From an uncultured Lachnospiraceae bacterium (GTDB lineage Bacteria; Bacillota; Clostridia; Lachnospirales; Lachnospiraceae), in contig CAKRYR010000001.1 in assembly GCA_934432595.1 (NCBI GenBank), positions 62,001 through 126,000 on the forward strand: a stretch of 64,000 nt of DNA. The letters are read 5' to 3'. Every line of letters starts with the position of its first letter. Position 1 is the first letter of the stretch. The notes under the pieces are model-generated. The model was given only the letters and a program-made list of their open reading frames with translations, ran no database searches and was not told the DNA's origin. Shown piece by piece: positions 9,734 through 19,039 of the stretch. Both the position numbers and the translations under genes were made by a program.

Positions 9734-10810
9734 TTAGATTTTATTAACTGCTAACTTTCTATTTCCTACAGATGGCAAATTATATATCGTTTTACATATT
9801 CTATTTAGCATTATGCTTGCACCAACAGAAAGAATAACACAAATTCCGTAAAACCACACCTTATCTAATTCATAACCAATTATAAGCATAATTTTTCTTA
9901 TATTAACATGAGTCATATATAATTCTAATGATAATCCTCCTATAGATATCAAAGTATTGTTAATTATAGTCTTCTTAACATTACCAAAAAATAAAGCTAT
10001 CAATACCACTAATGAAATAGAGTACAAACATTTTACATATTCCATATCAATGTGCTTAATTAAAGGAATAGGGGTGTATTGATTTAAAACAAATAATCCA
10101 TTAACAACTAATCCTAATACTACTAAAATTTTATCTCCTATATTAAATTTTTCTTTATTATAAATCTTATGCCCATAATATGAACCAAATAAAAATATTG
10201 GTCCTCTGTATGTAGCTAACTTAGTATTTGCATAAAAATAAGGTGCCTCAACCTTAATCCAGTTTTCTAACAATACACATGTTACTATACTAAGTATAAA
10301 TAATACTGTTCTAAATTTATTTTCTTTTCTAAAACACCAATGTATTATTGGATATAATAAATAAACTAGAATAATAAAAGCTATAAACCATAAACTAGTA
10401 GTTCCTTTACGCCAAAATGAAATAAAAAAGAAATCATAAAGTACTCTTCCAAAACTAGCTTTATAGAGAACCATATCTTGAACAAGCCAAAATAAGCCTC
10501 CCCATAATACATATGGTAATATTATTCTTTTAAATCTTCTACTATAGAAACGTAAAACATTTGAATCCTTATTCAAAGAAAAACACAAGCCCATACCTGA
10601 GAGAAATAGAAACATTTCAACTCCTGTTGATCCAATAAAATTGTAATAGATCCTAACCAAGCTTCCTGCTCTTCCACCTACATTCATATTACGAAGTATT
10701 TGGGCATAATGTAAAATGATTATTCCTATTATTGATAGTCCAAATATTTCATTTCTATACGTACTTAATAATGACCAATCATTATTTATCTTCCCTGCTC
10801 TAGCCTTCAT
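9734..10810 (-). CDS. Acyltransferase family 3 membrane protein
   Basis: 358 aa with about ten membrane helices. The N-terminal pattern 'RNEIFGLSIIGIIILHY' contains the family's conserved catalytic-region His (about 40), and 'GSTGVEMFLFLSGMGLCFS' is the second conserved block. Such OafA/WecH-like proteins O-acylate surface sugars or peptidoglycan using acyl-CoA. No polysaccharide genes are nearby, so the acceptor is unknown. It is 21 bp downstream of the AI-2E-family gene and possibly co-transcribed. Confidence 0.85.
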   Translation of the reverse strand: MKARAGKINNDWSLLSTYRNEIFGLSIIGIIILHYAQILRNMNVGGRAGSLVRIYYNFIGSTGVEMFLFLSGMGLCFSLNKDSNVLRFYSRRFKRIILPYVLWGGLFWLVQDMVLYKASFGRVLYDFFFISFWRKGTTSLWFIAFIILVYLLYPIIHWCFRKENKFRTVLFILSIVTCVLLENWIKVEAPYFYANTKLATYRGPIFLFGSYYGHKIYNKEKFNIGDKILVVLGLVVNGLFVLNQYTPIPLIKHIDMEYVKCLYSISLVVLIALFFGNVKKTIINNTLISIGGLSLELYMTHVNIRKIMLIIGYELDKVWFYGICVILSVGASIMLNRICKTIYNLPSVGNRKLAVNKI

Positions 10811-10831
10811 ACCTTATCTTGCTCCCTTGTA

Positions 10832-11989
10832 CTAAATTATTTTATCAATTTCATCTTTGATACTATTTCTTGCTTCTCTTCTAAATTTATCGACTTCAAT
10901 GTATATATATTTACAGTCCTCTTTTATCACATCAAGAGCTCCAGCTTTAAATAAATTGATGCAAATTATCCCCAATGGCAATGCAAAAATCAGGCCTAAA
11001 AGTCCCCCTAATTTATACCCTAAATATATAATAAAAAACGTTGAAAACGTGTTTAATCCCAAGCTTTTTCCAAACATTTTAGGTTCAACTATTTCCCTGA
11101 TTATTAGACATACAAAATAGATTAAACCTAGCCCTATAGCTAGCCTATAATTGCCAAGTAAAATAGTAAAAAATACCCATGGTAGTAAAATAGTCCCAAT
11201 TCCTAGTATTGGCATAAAATCTAATACCCCAATTACTACTGCAATAACTAATGAATATCTTATTTTCAATAGAAATAATCCAACATACAAAACTGCAATT
11301 AAAATACACATAATCTTTAACTGTACCTTAATATAACCTCCCAATATATCTTTAAGATTTGCCGTTACTTTCCTAATCTCTCCTAATATGTGTCCTGGTA
11401 TAATAAGTCTAGCTTTACATATTAGCTTGTCTTTATCTACTGTAAAAAAAAACGCTGACATAATTGTAAAAATAACATATAACACACCTGAAGTTAAATT
11501 TTTAATCGTAGCTTTTGCAAATCTAAGAGGACTCTTTCCCATTACATTGTTATCACCATTTATTTTTATTATACTCTGTTGCAATTCATCACAATATTTC
11601 TGTAAAAAATAAGGCATATTATCATATATCCTACTATATTTTTTCCCAATTTTCTCAATGCTTATTTGCAATTTTCTATATATCTCCGGCAACTCAACAA
11701 TTATATTTTCAACTTGAGAAATAATTAAATATCCAATTCCATATAAAATCATCACTAAGCTTAATACTACTAAGAAAATAACTAAAGCACTTCCCTGTTT
11801 TCTTACAATTTTAATCTTTTCCTCTAAATATCTAACAATAGGATTAGCAAAACATGCTATAAAATACCCTATAAATAACGGGAAAAAAAATATAACTATT
11901 TTAGGAAAAATCAATACAACAAATAACACAATTAAAATCAGGAAGAAAAAATCCATTACTATCTTTACAATTCTATCATTACTATTCAT
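10832..11989 (-). CDS. AI-2E family transporter (putative permease)
   Basis: 385 aa behind AGGAGT. Eight predicted helices with the family's conserved C-terminal blocks 'FGKSLGLNTFSTFFIIYLGYKLGG' (break after STFF) and 'GLIFALPLGIICINLFK'. The family (YtvI/TqsA/PerM) exports small molecules or ions; in Clostridia the substrate is usually unknown. An ATG at 11989 agrees with the ribosome binding site. Confidence 0.85.
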   Translation of the reverse strand: MNSNDRIVKIVMDFFFLILIVLFVVLIFPKIVIFFFPLFIGYFIACFANPIVRYLEEKIKIVRKQGSALVIFLVVLSLVMILYGIGYLIISQVENIIVELPEIYRKLQISIEKIGKKYSRIYDNMPYFLQKYCDELQQSIIKINGDNNVMGKSPLRFAKATIKNLTSGVLYVIFTIMSAFFFTVDKDKLICKARLIIPGHILGEIRKVTANLKDILGGYIKVQLKIMCILIAVLYVGLFLLKIRYSLVIAVVIGVLDFMPILGIGTILLPWVFFTILLGNYRLAIGLGLIYFVCLIIREIVEPKMFGKSLGLNTFSTFFIIYLGYKLGGLLGLIFALPLGIICINLFKAGALDVIKEDCKYIYIEVDKFRREARNSIKDEIDKII

Positions 11990-12080
11990 TATTCTTACTC
12001 CTATTCAATATTCATATACTAGTCTTATATCTATTTTATGCAAATATATATAAAATAACCCTATAATATACTCTAATTTC

Positions 12081-12109
12081 TTGACTTTATTTGTTAATAA
12101 AACTATACT
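12081..12109 (+). promoter_or_regulatory. Sigma-A promoter of zinc-binding protein gene
   Basis: TTGACT at 12081-12086, a 17-nt spacer and TATACT at 12104-12109. Expected transcription start is near 12116, about 35 nt before the ATG. No convincing Zur box could be picked out by eye. Confidence 0.75.
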
Positions 12110-12150
12110 AATTCCGAAAGCAAAATGTTTTATTAGAAATGAGGTTTAAT

Positions 12151-13158
12151 ATGAAAAAAAGTTTATTATCACTTATTGCAATATTCATTATACTTGCAAT
12201 CGGTTCATATGGAATTGCTAAAACTTATAGTACAAGACAAACTTCTCAAAATGAACATACATTAGTATCTTCATTTTATCCAGAATATATTATTTTAAAA
12301 AATCTTACAACAGGTTGTGAATCAATTAAGGTAAATAACATGACATCTTCAGCTACAGGATGTCTACATGACTATCAATTAAACTCAGCTGATATGAAAG
12401 AACTAGAACATACCGATGCTTTTATCATTAATGGCGGTGGTATGGAAACTTTCCTTGATGACATAAAAAAAACTTATCCAAACATTAAAATTATAGACTC
12501 AAGCAAAAATATTAAACTACTAAAAAATATTGAATCTCACTCCCATGACGAACATAATAATTATGAAGGCGATAATGATTCAAAACATAATAATAATGAA
12601 GAGCATGATGAACACGAGCATGAACATGGTGAATATAATGCACATATATGGCTTAATCCTAACAATTATCTAATTCAAATTAATAATATTGCATCTGAAC
12701 TATATAAACTTTATCCAGAATATAAAGATACACTATCAAAGAATACAAAAGATTATATGAATAAAGTTAAAGCCTTACAAAAAGATATTGATAACTTAAA
12801 TAAGCAAATACAAAACAAAAAAGGTAAAAATGCAATACTCTTTCATGATTCATTTGCTTATATTGCTGATGCCTTTAATATTAATATAATATCATGTATA
12901 GAGGTTGAATCTGATTCATCATTAAGTGCAGGTGCAATTGCTAATACCATTGATGAAATCAACCTACACAATATAAAAATATTATTATCTGAAAAACAAT
13001 TTAAAACTACAATTGCTAATAATATAGCATCTGAGACAAAAGCAAAAGTGTATATATTAGATTCTCTAGTAACAGGTGATAATTCATCTGACAGTTATAT
13101 AAAAGGTATGGAGTCAAATATTAAAACCATTAAAGATATTTTCAATATACAAGACTAA
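12151..13158 (+). CDS. Zinc/manganese ABC transporter substrate-binding protein (ZnuA/AdcA-like)
   Basis: 335 aa from ATG 12151, preferred over ATG 12139 because GAGG lies 6 nt upstream of the second. N-terminal signal/anchor about 4-25. Metal ligands of cluster A-I proteins are visible: the His of 'GCLHDYQLNSAD', a His/Asp/Glu-rich loop at about 131-160 typical of zinc-specific binders, the His of 'YNAHIWLNPNN' and the His of 'LFHDSFAY'. It delivers zinc to an ABC permease. The matching permease and ATPase genes are on the other strand at 17316-18989, with a three-gene cassette between. Confidence 0.9.
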   Translation: MKKSLLSLIAIFIILAIGSYGIAKTYSTRQTSQNEHTLVSSFYPEYIILKNLTTGCESIKVNNMTSSATGCLHDYQLNSADMKELEHTDAFIINGGGMETFLDDIKKTYPNIKIIDSSKNIKLLKNIESHSHDEHNNYEGDNDSKHNNNEEHDEHEHEHGEYNAHIWLNPNNYLIQINNIASELYKLYPEYKDTLSKNTKDYMNKVKALQKDIDNLNKQIQNKKGKNAILFHDSFAYIADAFNINIISCIEVESDSSLSAGAIANTIDEINLHNIKILLSEKQFKTTIANNIASETKAKVYILDSLVTGDNSSDSYIKGMESNIKTIKDIFNIQD

Positions 13159-13162
13159 ACTA

Positions 13163-13205
13163 AATAAATGATGTGCAGGAACACTAATCCTGCACATCAT
13201 TTATT
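13163..13205. terminator. Strong bidirectional terminator overlapping a coding end
   Basis: An 18-bp perfect stem (13163-13180 with 13188-13205) around a 7-nt loop lies between the convergent znuA-like and VirD4-like genes. The last eight codons of the VirD4-like gene lie inside the stem. Confidence 0.85.
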
Positions 13206-14761
13206 AAAGGCTTATTTAATTTCATTGCTAAATCACTATATATTTCATCTGAAATTAATTGTTTTGCACCTATATCTACATCAACATTTTCTTTAGATTT
13301 TATACTTCTCTCATTTAAATCAATTTCTGAAATTAAATTACGATAAATCTGATTTTCAACTTTATCCTTTAGCTCATCTAATTTATATTTATTTATCCTT
13401 ACATCCTTTGTAATATAATTATCATGTTCTTCAACATCATAAATCTCTCCAAGAATTGGTCTTGAGTACTGTATAAAAACTATATACGAATCTTCATTAT
13501 ATTCCTCCAAAAACTCATCTATATTAAACTCTTCTTCATTTAGCTTTTCTAATTCACTATATGTATCTAAATTTACAGCCTCAATGACCTTATATTTAAT
13601 ATACTCTTTTATATACTCTTCCTTATAATTATAGCAAATAAATGCACTACAGCTATCAATAATTTCATATATATTACTATAATAATCCATTAATTTCTCA
13701 TGATTATCTATACTTAAAGTAATAAACATATTATATTTATATGCGTCTTTTAATAATAATTCTAAATTATTATTAATCATATTATTACATATCAAATGTA
13801 TCTTATTAGGTAACTTACTACAATGTCTCTTATCAGCCATATACTTTATATATGTTGTTAATAATAAAATAAATGTATCAGCTGTATATTCATATTTAGG
13901 ATTACTACTTGGCACAACAATAAGTAAAATTACCTTCTTTCCCGCCATAAATAAATCATCTAATTGCAACGTATTACTATTCGTAATTTTTCTAACTGAT
14001 TGCATACTATATATAGATAGATAATTTTCAATATGCTCAATTATTATTCCTTCCATGTGCTTAGCAGCTTCTAAAAATTTTTTATATTTTTCTACTGCTA
14101 TATTTTTCTCTTCAGATTTTTCTTCTAACATTTTAAATAATAGGTGCATATCACTATTATATTCTTCATCTAATTTACTTATTGGTCTTGCTAATTTTAA
14201 TAATCTTAATACAGTATTTAAATTATGTTCCTCATAAGGTAACTCTGACATAATATAATAAATAATTGCTTCTAATAATAAATTTTCAGCATTTTTTAAT
14301 AATTTTTCTCCTTTTGTCAATCCAATAAAATTAGATTTTGTTATCATACTAACTAAATCACATACATCTTCTTCATAATTTAAAAAATCAAATACATTAT
14401 ATTCTAAAGAATTAGTAGTATCCATATAATTAATAGATTTAACTATATAACCCTTTTCTTTTAATATATCACCATATTCTGATAAAACTCTTCCATCATA
14501 ATCTTTAATAATAAATGACATATTCATTTGCAATATATTAGGTTCAATAAAATAGTCATATACCTCATCTTTTGAGCCTATTATACAATTTGTATTTCCA
14601 TAATGTTCCTTAGCACTATCGATATTAACATAAACATTATCTGCTAATATTATATTTTTGAAAAAATCTCTATTGGAAAAAGACCTAATATATCTCTTTT
14701 TTTCAAAAATACTAGGTCTATCTTGTCTATTATCTTCAGTTATATTATCTCTCTTTTCCAT
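13184..14761 (-). CDS. VirD4/TraG-like coupling protein homologue lacking ATPase motifs
   Basis: 525 aa. Residues 55-100 follow the TraG/VirD4 pattern that surrounds the P-loop ('NTNCIIGS', then 'FIEPNILQMNMSFIIKDYDG'). The P-loop itself, normally GxGxGKT/S, is replaced at 62-70 by 'GSKDEVYDY'. The Walker B strand, normally ending DEF, reads 'IHLICNNMIN' at about 321-330, and the following segment still resembles TraG ('IYEIIDSCSAFICYNYKEEY'). There are no N-terminal membrane helices. By family knowledge, VirD4 proteins pump DNA or protein substrates into type IV secretion machines. This one should neither bind nor hydrolyse ATP normally, so a scaffold or receptor role is inferred. Third gene of a cassette with 24-bp gaps; the C-terminal half is acidic. 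Confidence 0.65.
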   Translation of the reverse strand: MEKRDNITEDNRQDRPSIFEKKRYIRSFSNRDFFKNIILADNVYVNIDSAKEHYGNTNCIIGSKDEVYDYFIEPNILQMNMSFIIKDYDGRVLSEYGDILKEKGYIVKSINYMDTTNSLEYNVFDFLNYEEDVCDLVSMITKSNFIGLTKGEKLLKNAENLLLEAIIYYIMSELPYEEHNLNTVLRLLKLARPISKLDEEYNSDMHLLFKMLEEKSEEKNIAVEKYKKFLEAAKHMEGIIIEHIENYLSIYSMQSVRKITNSNTLQLDDLFMAGKKVILLIVVPSSNPKYEYTADTFILLLTTYIKYMADKRHCSKLPNKIHLICNNMINNNLELLLKDAYKYNMFITLSIDNHEKLMDYYSNIYEIIDSCSAFICYNYKEEYIKEYIKYKVIEAVNLDTYSELEKLNEEEFNIDEFLEEYNEDSYIVFIQYSRPILGEIYDVEEHDNYITKDVRINKYKLDELKDKVENQIYRNLISEIDLNERSIKSKENVDVDIGAKQLISDEIYSDLAMKLNKPLINDVQD

Positions 14762-14785
14762 ATAATCACCCCGATTATATAAATA

Positions 14786-16171
14786 TTATGATATATCCTC
14801 CTCTGTATGCATCTGAGATTCATAATAACTTCGAGCTTGTATAAGCTTACTCTCTAATCCTCCATACATCATACTATCTTCCATAATAGTTGGCTCTGAA
14901 ACGTCTTCTATATCTATCTCTTTATCTGGTCTAAAAGCAATATTTCTGTCTATATTTTCGGTAATAAGTTGGGCAGATGATATACCTATACAATTTCTTA
15001 CAATGCATAATCTCTCAATCTGAAGTATTTTAGTTTTCAACAAATATTGTTCTAATTCCTTCTCCTTATCATCTAAATCTGTCTTAATACTATTCTCCCA
15101 TTCTTGATATTCCTCTAAATCATCTCCCATATTACTAGATTTGTCCATGTAATCAATAACATATTCCTCATATTCTTTCATCAAAGCCTGAACATACCTA
15201 TAATTATCTATCTGTTCTCTAATATTATCTTTTTCTTCTGCAAATAAACAATCCTTTACCTCTAATTCAGTTTCCAATTCATCAATTATTTCATTATAAC
15301 AATCACTATTACCTACTTCAGTCATATCAGGTGATATAATATTTTCTTGCAAATCATTCCTAAGGTATAGTTGCTCGTAAAACAATTCTTTATATCGTAC
15401 AACTTCCTGCAAAGAACCAAATATTACAACTCCACTTTCAGCATCTAACAAATCAATTACTCGTTCCTTTATTGCTTGCCAAGCATGTCCATATTCCACA
15501 TCTTTTTCTGAATATGACTTAACTTTTTCATCAAATTTATATATATTAATTTCACTTACTAACATATATCTGCTATTACTCTTATATTTTTTTATAGTAA
15601 TTATCTCGGCTATATTTTCTGGATTTGTTCTATTAATTATATAACAAACATGTCCACCTATTCCTTCCCTATCTCGAAAATTTTCTATTACGTCTTCAGC
15701 ATTATTAGATTGAATATTTATCAAATCATACCTATCCTGATAAAATCTATTAATGGCCTCTTCTGCTTCTTTCCCATATGCTTTACATATGCTACTTATA
15801 CCTTGATTATCCTCATGTTTTGATATAATATCCAATGTTTTTTCATAATCCTCATTACTAACAAGTATTGTCTTAATATCATCTTCAATAACATCTTCAT
15901 ACATTACATACATAATTCCCTGTTCCTCTAAATTTTTTAAACAACACAATGTATGTGACATATCCAACCTAGCCTCAATTGGCACAATTAATTTTGAATT
16001 TAATAACTTTATAGCTTTCTTTTCACTTATATTACTTTTAATCTTTTTATCTTGAAGCTCGCAAAATAAGTTCTGTCTAATAGCATTTTCTAATACTTTA
16101 GACAAAAATTTTGTTGCAACTTTACTCTTATCAAATTTATCTTTGGTAGTTTCTTTTTGCAATTTGCCCAT
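14786..16171 (-). CDS. Unknown protein with possible PcfB/DUF3801-like N-terminus and coiled coil
   Basis: 461 aa behind AGAAGGAAG. The N-terminal part ('SKVATKFLSKVLENAIRQNL' through 'LKNLEEQGIMYVMYED' and 'ILVSNEDYEKTLDII', about 15-115) has the layout of PcfB/DUF3801 proteins, which in Gram-positive conjugative elements sit directly before the VirD4 coupling gene, as here. This similarity is remote and judged by eye. A middle alpha/beta domain (about 165-265) is not recognised. The C-terminal third is highly charged and probably coiled-coil. No catalytic motif was seen. Confidence 0.5.
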   Translation of the reverse strand: MGKLQKETTKDKFDKSKVATKFLSKVLENAIRQNLFCELQDKKIKSNISEKKAIKLLNSKLIVPIEARLDMSHTLCCLKNLEEQGIMYVMYEDVIEDDIKTILVSNEDYEKTLDIISKHEDNQGISSICKAYGKEAEEAINRFYQDRYDLINIQSNNAEDVIENFRDREGIGGHVCYIINRTNPENIAEIITIKKYKSNSRYMLVSEINIYKFDEKVKSYSEKDVEYGHAWQAIKERVIDLLDAESGVVIFGSLQEVVRYKELFYEQLYLRNDLQENIISPDMTEVGNSDCYNEIIDELETELEVKDCLFAEEKDNIREQIDNYRYVQALMKEYEEYVIDYMDKSSNMGDDLEEYQEWENSIKTDLDDKEKELEQYLLKTKILQIERLCIVRNCIGISSAQLITENIDRNIAFRPDKEIDIEDVSEPTIMEDSMMYGGLESKLIQARSYYESQMHTEEDIS

Positions 16172-16195
16172 AATACTCGCTTCCTTCTAAACATT

Positions 16196-17005
16196 TTACT
16201 TAATGTTTACTTCAAATTTACAATCAGCAAGATTAATTATGTCTCCTGATATTAACTTGTATTTTAAACCTTCTGCCAATTTGACACCATTAATATAAGT
16301 ACCATTCATACTACCTGCATCTTCAATAAAATAACAATCAGACTCATAATAAATCTTAGCATGACATCTACTAATATACCTATTGTTTCTAATAACACAG
16401 TCCATCTTTGAATAATCTGAACCAATTAAAAACATCTTCTTATTAACCATAATTCTAACTGGTTTCTTTGCATTAGAAGCTAATAAGAATAATTTTGTTT
16501 TAAACTCCTTAATATTCTCTGCTTCACTATGTAACTGTTCACTTCTAATTTCTTCTTTTATCTTAATAGGTAAATCCATTTTAGTAGTAATATCTTTATC
16601 TATCTTTTCTTTATTCTCAATTTTATCTGTCTCTTTTTCTAATTGTTCTCTAATACTATCAATTACATTATCAGATACTTCATCTTTATCCTTCGTAACT
16701 TCTTCTTTTATTTCTTCCTTTTTATCTAAATTATCCTTTAGTTCTTCTTTTTCTTCAGAAAGTTCTAGCTTCTCTTCGGCAACTTCTATCTTATCTTTCT
16801 TATCTGATAAATCTATCTTTTTATCAAAGACATTACTATCAGTCTTATTTAAGTTAACCTTGACTTGTACTACCCTTTCTTTATCTACACTCTCACTTAT
16901 TTTTGCAGAAATCACCTTTGTATTATTAGTCAATACAGGTTGAAAATATTTTTTAGGCCTATTAGACACAGTTTTCATTTTTACTACTACATCTTCCTTG
17001 TTCAC
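16196..17005 (-). CDS. FHA-domain protein
   Basis: 269 aa from GTG 17005, which has GGAGGG 9 nt upstream. A longer in-frame start at 17116 would add a non-conserved hydrophobic leader and has no good binding site. Residues about 1-165 are a Lys/Glu-rich, low-complexity, probably disordered or helical region. Residues about 180-269 are a textbook FHA domain: 'FLIGSD', 'ISRCHAKIYY' and 'DAGSMNGTYINGVKL' carry the Arg/Ser/His and Asn residues that bind phosphothreonine. First gene of the cassette with the PcfB-like and VirD4-like genes. A signalling or assembly role through a phosphorylated partner is inferred; no Ser/Thr kinase is in the window. Confidence 0.85.
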   Translation of the reverse strand: MNKEDVVVKMKTVSNRPKKYFQPVLTNNTKVISAKISESVDKERVVQVKVNLNKTDSNVFDKKIDLSDKKDKIEVAEEKLELSEEKEELKDNLDKKEEIKEEVTKDKDEVSDNVIDSIREQLEKETDKIENKEKIDKDITTKMDLPIKIKEEIRSEQLHSEAENIKEFKTKLFLLASNAKKPVRIMVNKKMFLIGSDYSKMDCVIRNNRYISRCHAKIYYESDCYFIEDAGSMNGTYINGVKLAEGLKYKLISGDIINLADCKFEVNIK

Positions 17006-17245
17006 CTTATAACACCCTCCAATAATAATTCTTTTGCATATAAGACCTAATTCTTGTAGCAAAATAAGAACCACATACTCATACTCTATAATGTAGCCTA
17101 TTAGCAAATATAACAATTATTCTGGGATTTTATCATGATATATAAGACTATATACAGTAAAAAAACTAGAAAAACATAAAAATAACCCTAAATAACTAAA
17201 AACTCACCCATCTAACAAACTACATCCTATGTTCATTTTATTATA

Positions 17246-17278
17246 AAAAAGGTTATACTGTCAACAGATAACCTTTTT
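17246..17278 (-). terminator. Terminator after zinc permease gene
   Basis: 11-bp stem AAAAAGGTTAT / ATAACCTTTTT (17246-17256 with 17268-17278) with an 11-nt loop and T-runs on both sides. It separates the zinc genes from the FHA cassette. Confidence 0.8.
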
Positions 17279-17315
17279 ATAACTGTATATTTATACAATT
17301 TTAATAAAAATTTTA

Positions 17316-18155
17316 TTATTTTACTAAAGGTTTTATAATTAATGTTCCAAAAAATACAATAGCAGCAAGAATAGCTATAGTAGGACCTGTTGCTGTTTCA
17401 ACATAAAATGATAAAATAAGCCCTACTATTCCTGTAAATACGGATATTAGTATTGAAAACAAATGATATTCTCTCATATTATGTGATATGTTTCTACTTG
17501 CTGCAGCTGGTAGTATTAGTAAAGCATTAATAATTAACATTCCTACCCACTTTATAGACAACATTACAATCAATGCAATTAAAACAACAAAACAAGTATC
17601 TATAACCTTTATATTAATTCCTCTACTTCTTGCCAACGATTCACTAATACTTATAGAATGTAATTTATTAAACAATAAACACCAAAATACTAATGTTGTT
17701 ATTAAAATCATTAGTAAATATACTATTTCTTTGGGTGTTATACTTAATATATCCCCTACAAGTAGACTTGAATATTGTGAAAAATTACCTCCTCTAGAAA
17801 GAATCACAAGTCCAACTGCCATACTTAGAGATGAAAATACAGAAATAATAGTATCTGTAGATACCGTCTTCTTTCCCCTTATGTAGTTTAATAATATAGC
17901 AAACACTACACCAAATAATGCCATAACTATATCAGTCTGCACTACACCTATAATTATACCTATTGCCATTCCTGTAAACACCGAATGACCTAAGGCATCA
18001 GAAAAAAATGCTAATTTATTATTAACAATCATTGTTCCTAATATTCCAAATAAAGGAGATATAATGATTATTGCAATTAATGCATTCTTCATAAAATCAT
18101 AGTTTACCCAATCAAACCCTATTAATTTTTCCATTACACTATATATTGCTTCCAC
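17316..18155 (-). CDS. Zinc/metal ABC transporter permease (ZnuB-like)
   Basis: 279 aa with about eight helices. Conserved blocks of the family include 'KNALIAIIIISPLFGILGTMIV', 'FFSDALGHSVFTGMAIG' and 'ALLILPAAASRNISHNM' (written in parts). It forms the membrane channel for divalent metal import with the ATPase 42 bp upstream. The periplasmic-type binding protein lies at 12151-13158 on the opposite strand. Confidence 0.9.
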   Translation of the reverse strand: MEAIYSVMEKLIGFDWVNYDFMKNALIAIIIISPLFGILGTMIVNNKLAFFSDALGHSVFTGMAIGIIIGVVQTDIVMALFGVVFAILLNYIRGKKTVSTDTIISVFSSLSMAVGLVILSRGGNFSQYSSLLVGDILSITPKEIVYLLMILITTLVFWCLLFNKLHSISISESLARSRGINIKVIDTCFVVLIALIVMLSIKWVGMLIINALLILPAAASRNISHNMREYHLFSILISVFTGIVGLILSFYVETATGPTIAILAAIVFFGTLIIKPLVK

Positions 18156-18197
18156 TATTTTCTTTCACCTTCTATATTATTCAAAACTACTATCTCT

Positions 18198-18989
18198 TTA
18201 TTTTCTATCAACTTTATTTCCGTTTTCTTTAGTCTCATACTTTACATTTCCAAAGACTTCTTTAAACTCATCACTTGAAAAAACTTCTGATGGTTTACCA
18301 CTTTTAACTACTGTTTTATCTAGCAGTATTACATTATCTGCATATTTTGCAACATATTCCAAATCATGCGATACCAATATAATTGCTAAATCATACTTTT
18401 TCTTTAACTTAAGTAAATTTTTAAAAAATAAATCCATTCCATTTTTATCAATTCCAGATACAGGTTCATCAAGTAATAATAAATTAGGAACTGGCACAAC
18501 TGCTAAGGATAATAACACTCTTTGCAATTCTCCACCTGATAAATCACAAACTGCCTTATCTATAAGTTCCTCTGCTTCAAAAACCTTAAGATATTTTTCA
18601 ATTCTTGCATGCAAATATTTATTAGACATCAAAAATACCGGTATTCTTGATATATAACTAGCAAATAAATCATACACACTAGTTGGTGTATTCTTAGAAA
18701 TATTAATATTTTGTGGTACATAACCTATCTTTAGTTTTCCAATAGTTCCATTTTTTTTATCACGAAATTCTATTTTACCCTCATGAGGAATATCACCATT
18801 TATAGCTTTAACTAATGTACTTTTTCCTGCACCATTTCTTCCTATTATTGCAGTTATTTCTCCACAATGAACATGTATATTAACATTTTCAATTATAACC
18901 TGTACACCTAATTTAACACCAAAATCTTTAACTTTTATACAATGTAAACCACATGCTGGTGTATTAGGAAGTTTAAAATCCTTTTCCAT
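18198..18989 (-). CDS. Zinc/metal ABC transporter ATPase (ZnuC-like)
   Basis: 263 aa from ATG 18989 (GGAG 6 nt upstream); an ATG at 19001 is also in frame. Walker A 'GRNGAGKSTLVKA', signature 'LSGGELQRVLLSLAV' and Walker B 'LLLLDEPVSGID' are intact. An early 'CGLHC' near the N-terminus could be a metal-sensing or structural site and is often seen in clostridial ZnuC proteins. It energises the permease encoded downstream. Confidence 0.9.
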   Translation of the reverse strand: MEKDFKLPNTPACGLHCIKVKDFGVKLGVQVIIENVNIHVHCGEITAIIGRNGAGKSTLVKAINGDIPHEGKIEFRDKKNGTIGKLKIGYVPQNINISKNTPTSVYDLFASYISRIPVFLMSNKYLHARIEKYLKVFEAEELIDKAVCDLSGGELQRVLLSLAVVPVPNLLLLDEPVSGIDKNGMDLFFKNLLKLKKKYDLAIILVSHDLEYVAKYADNVILLDKTVVKSGKPSEVFSSDEFKEVFGNVKYETKENGNKVDRK

Positions 18990-19039
18990 TATTATCTCCA
19001 TTCCTAATTAATATAAGAATCTAATTCAAAAACATAAAC

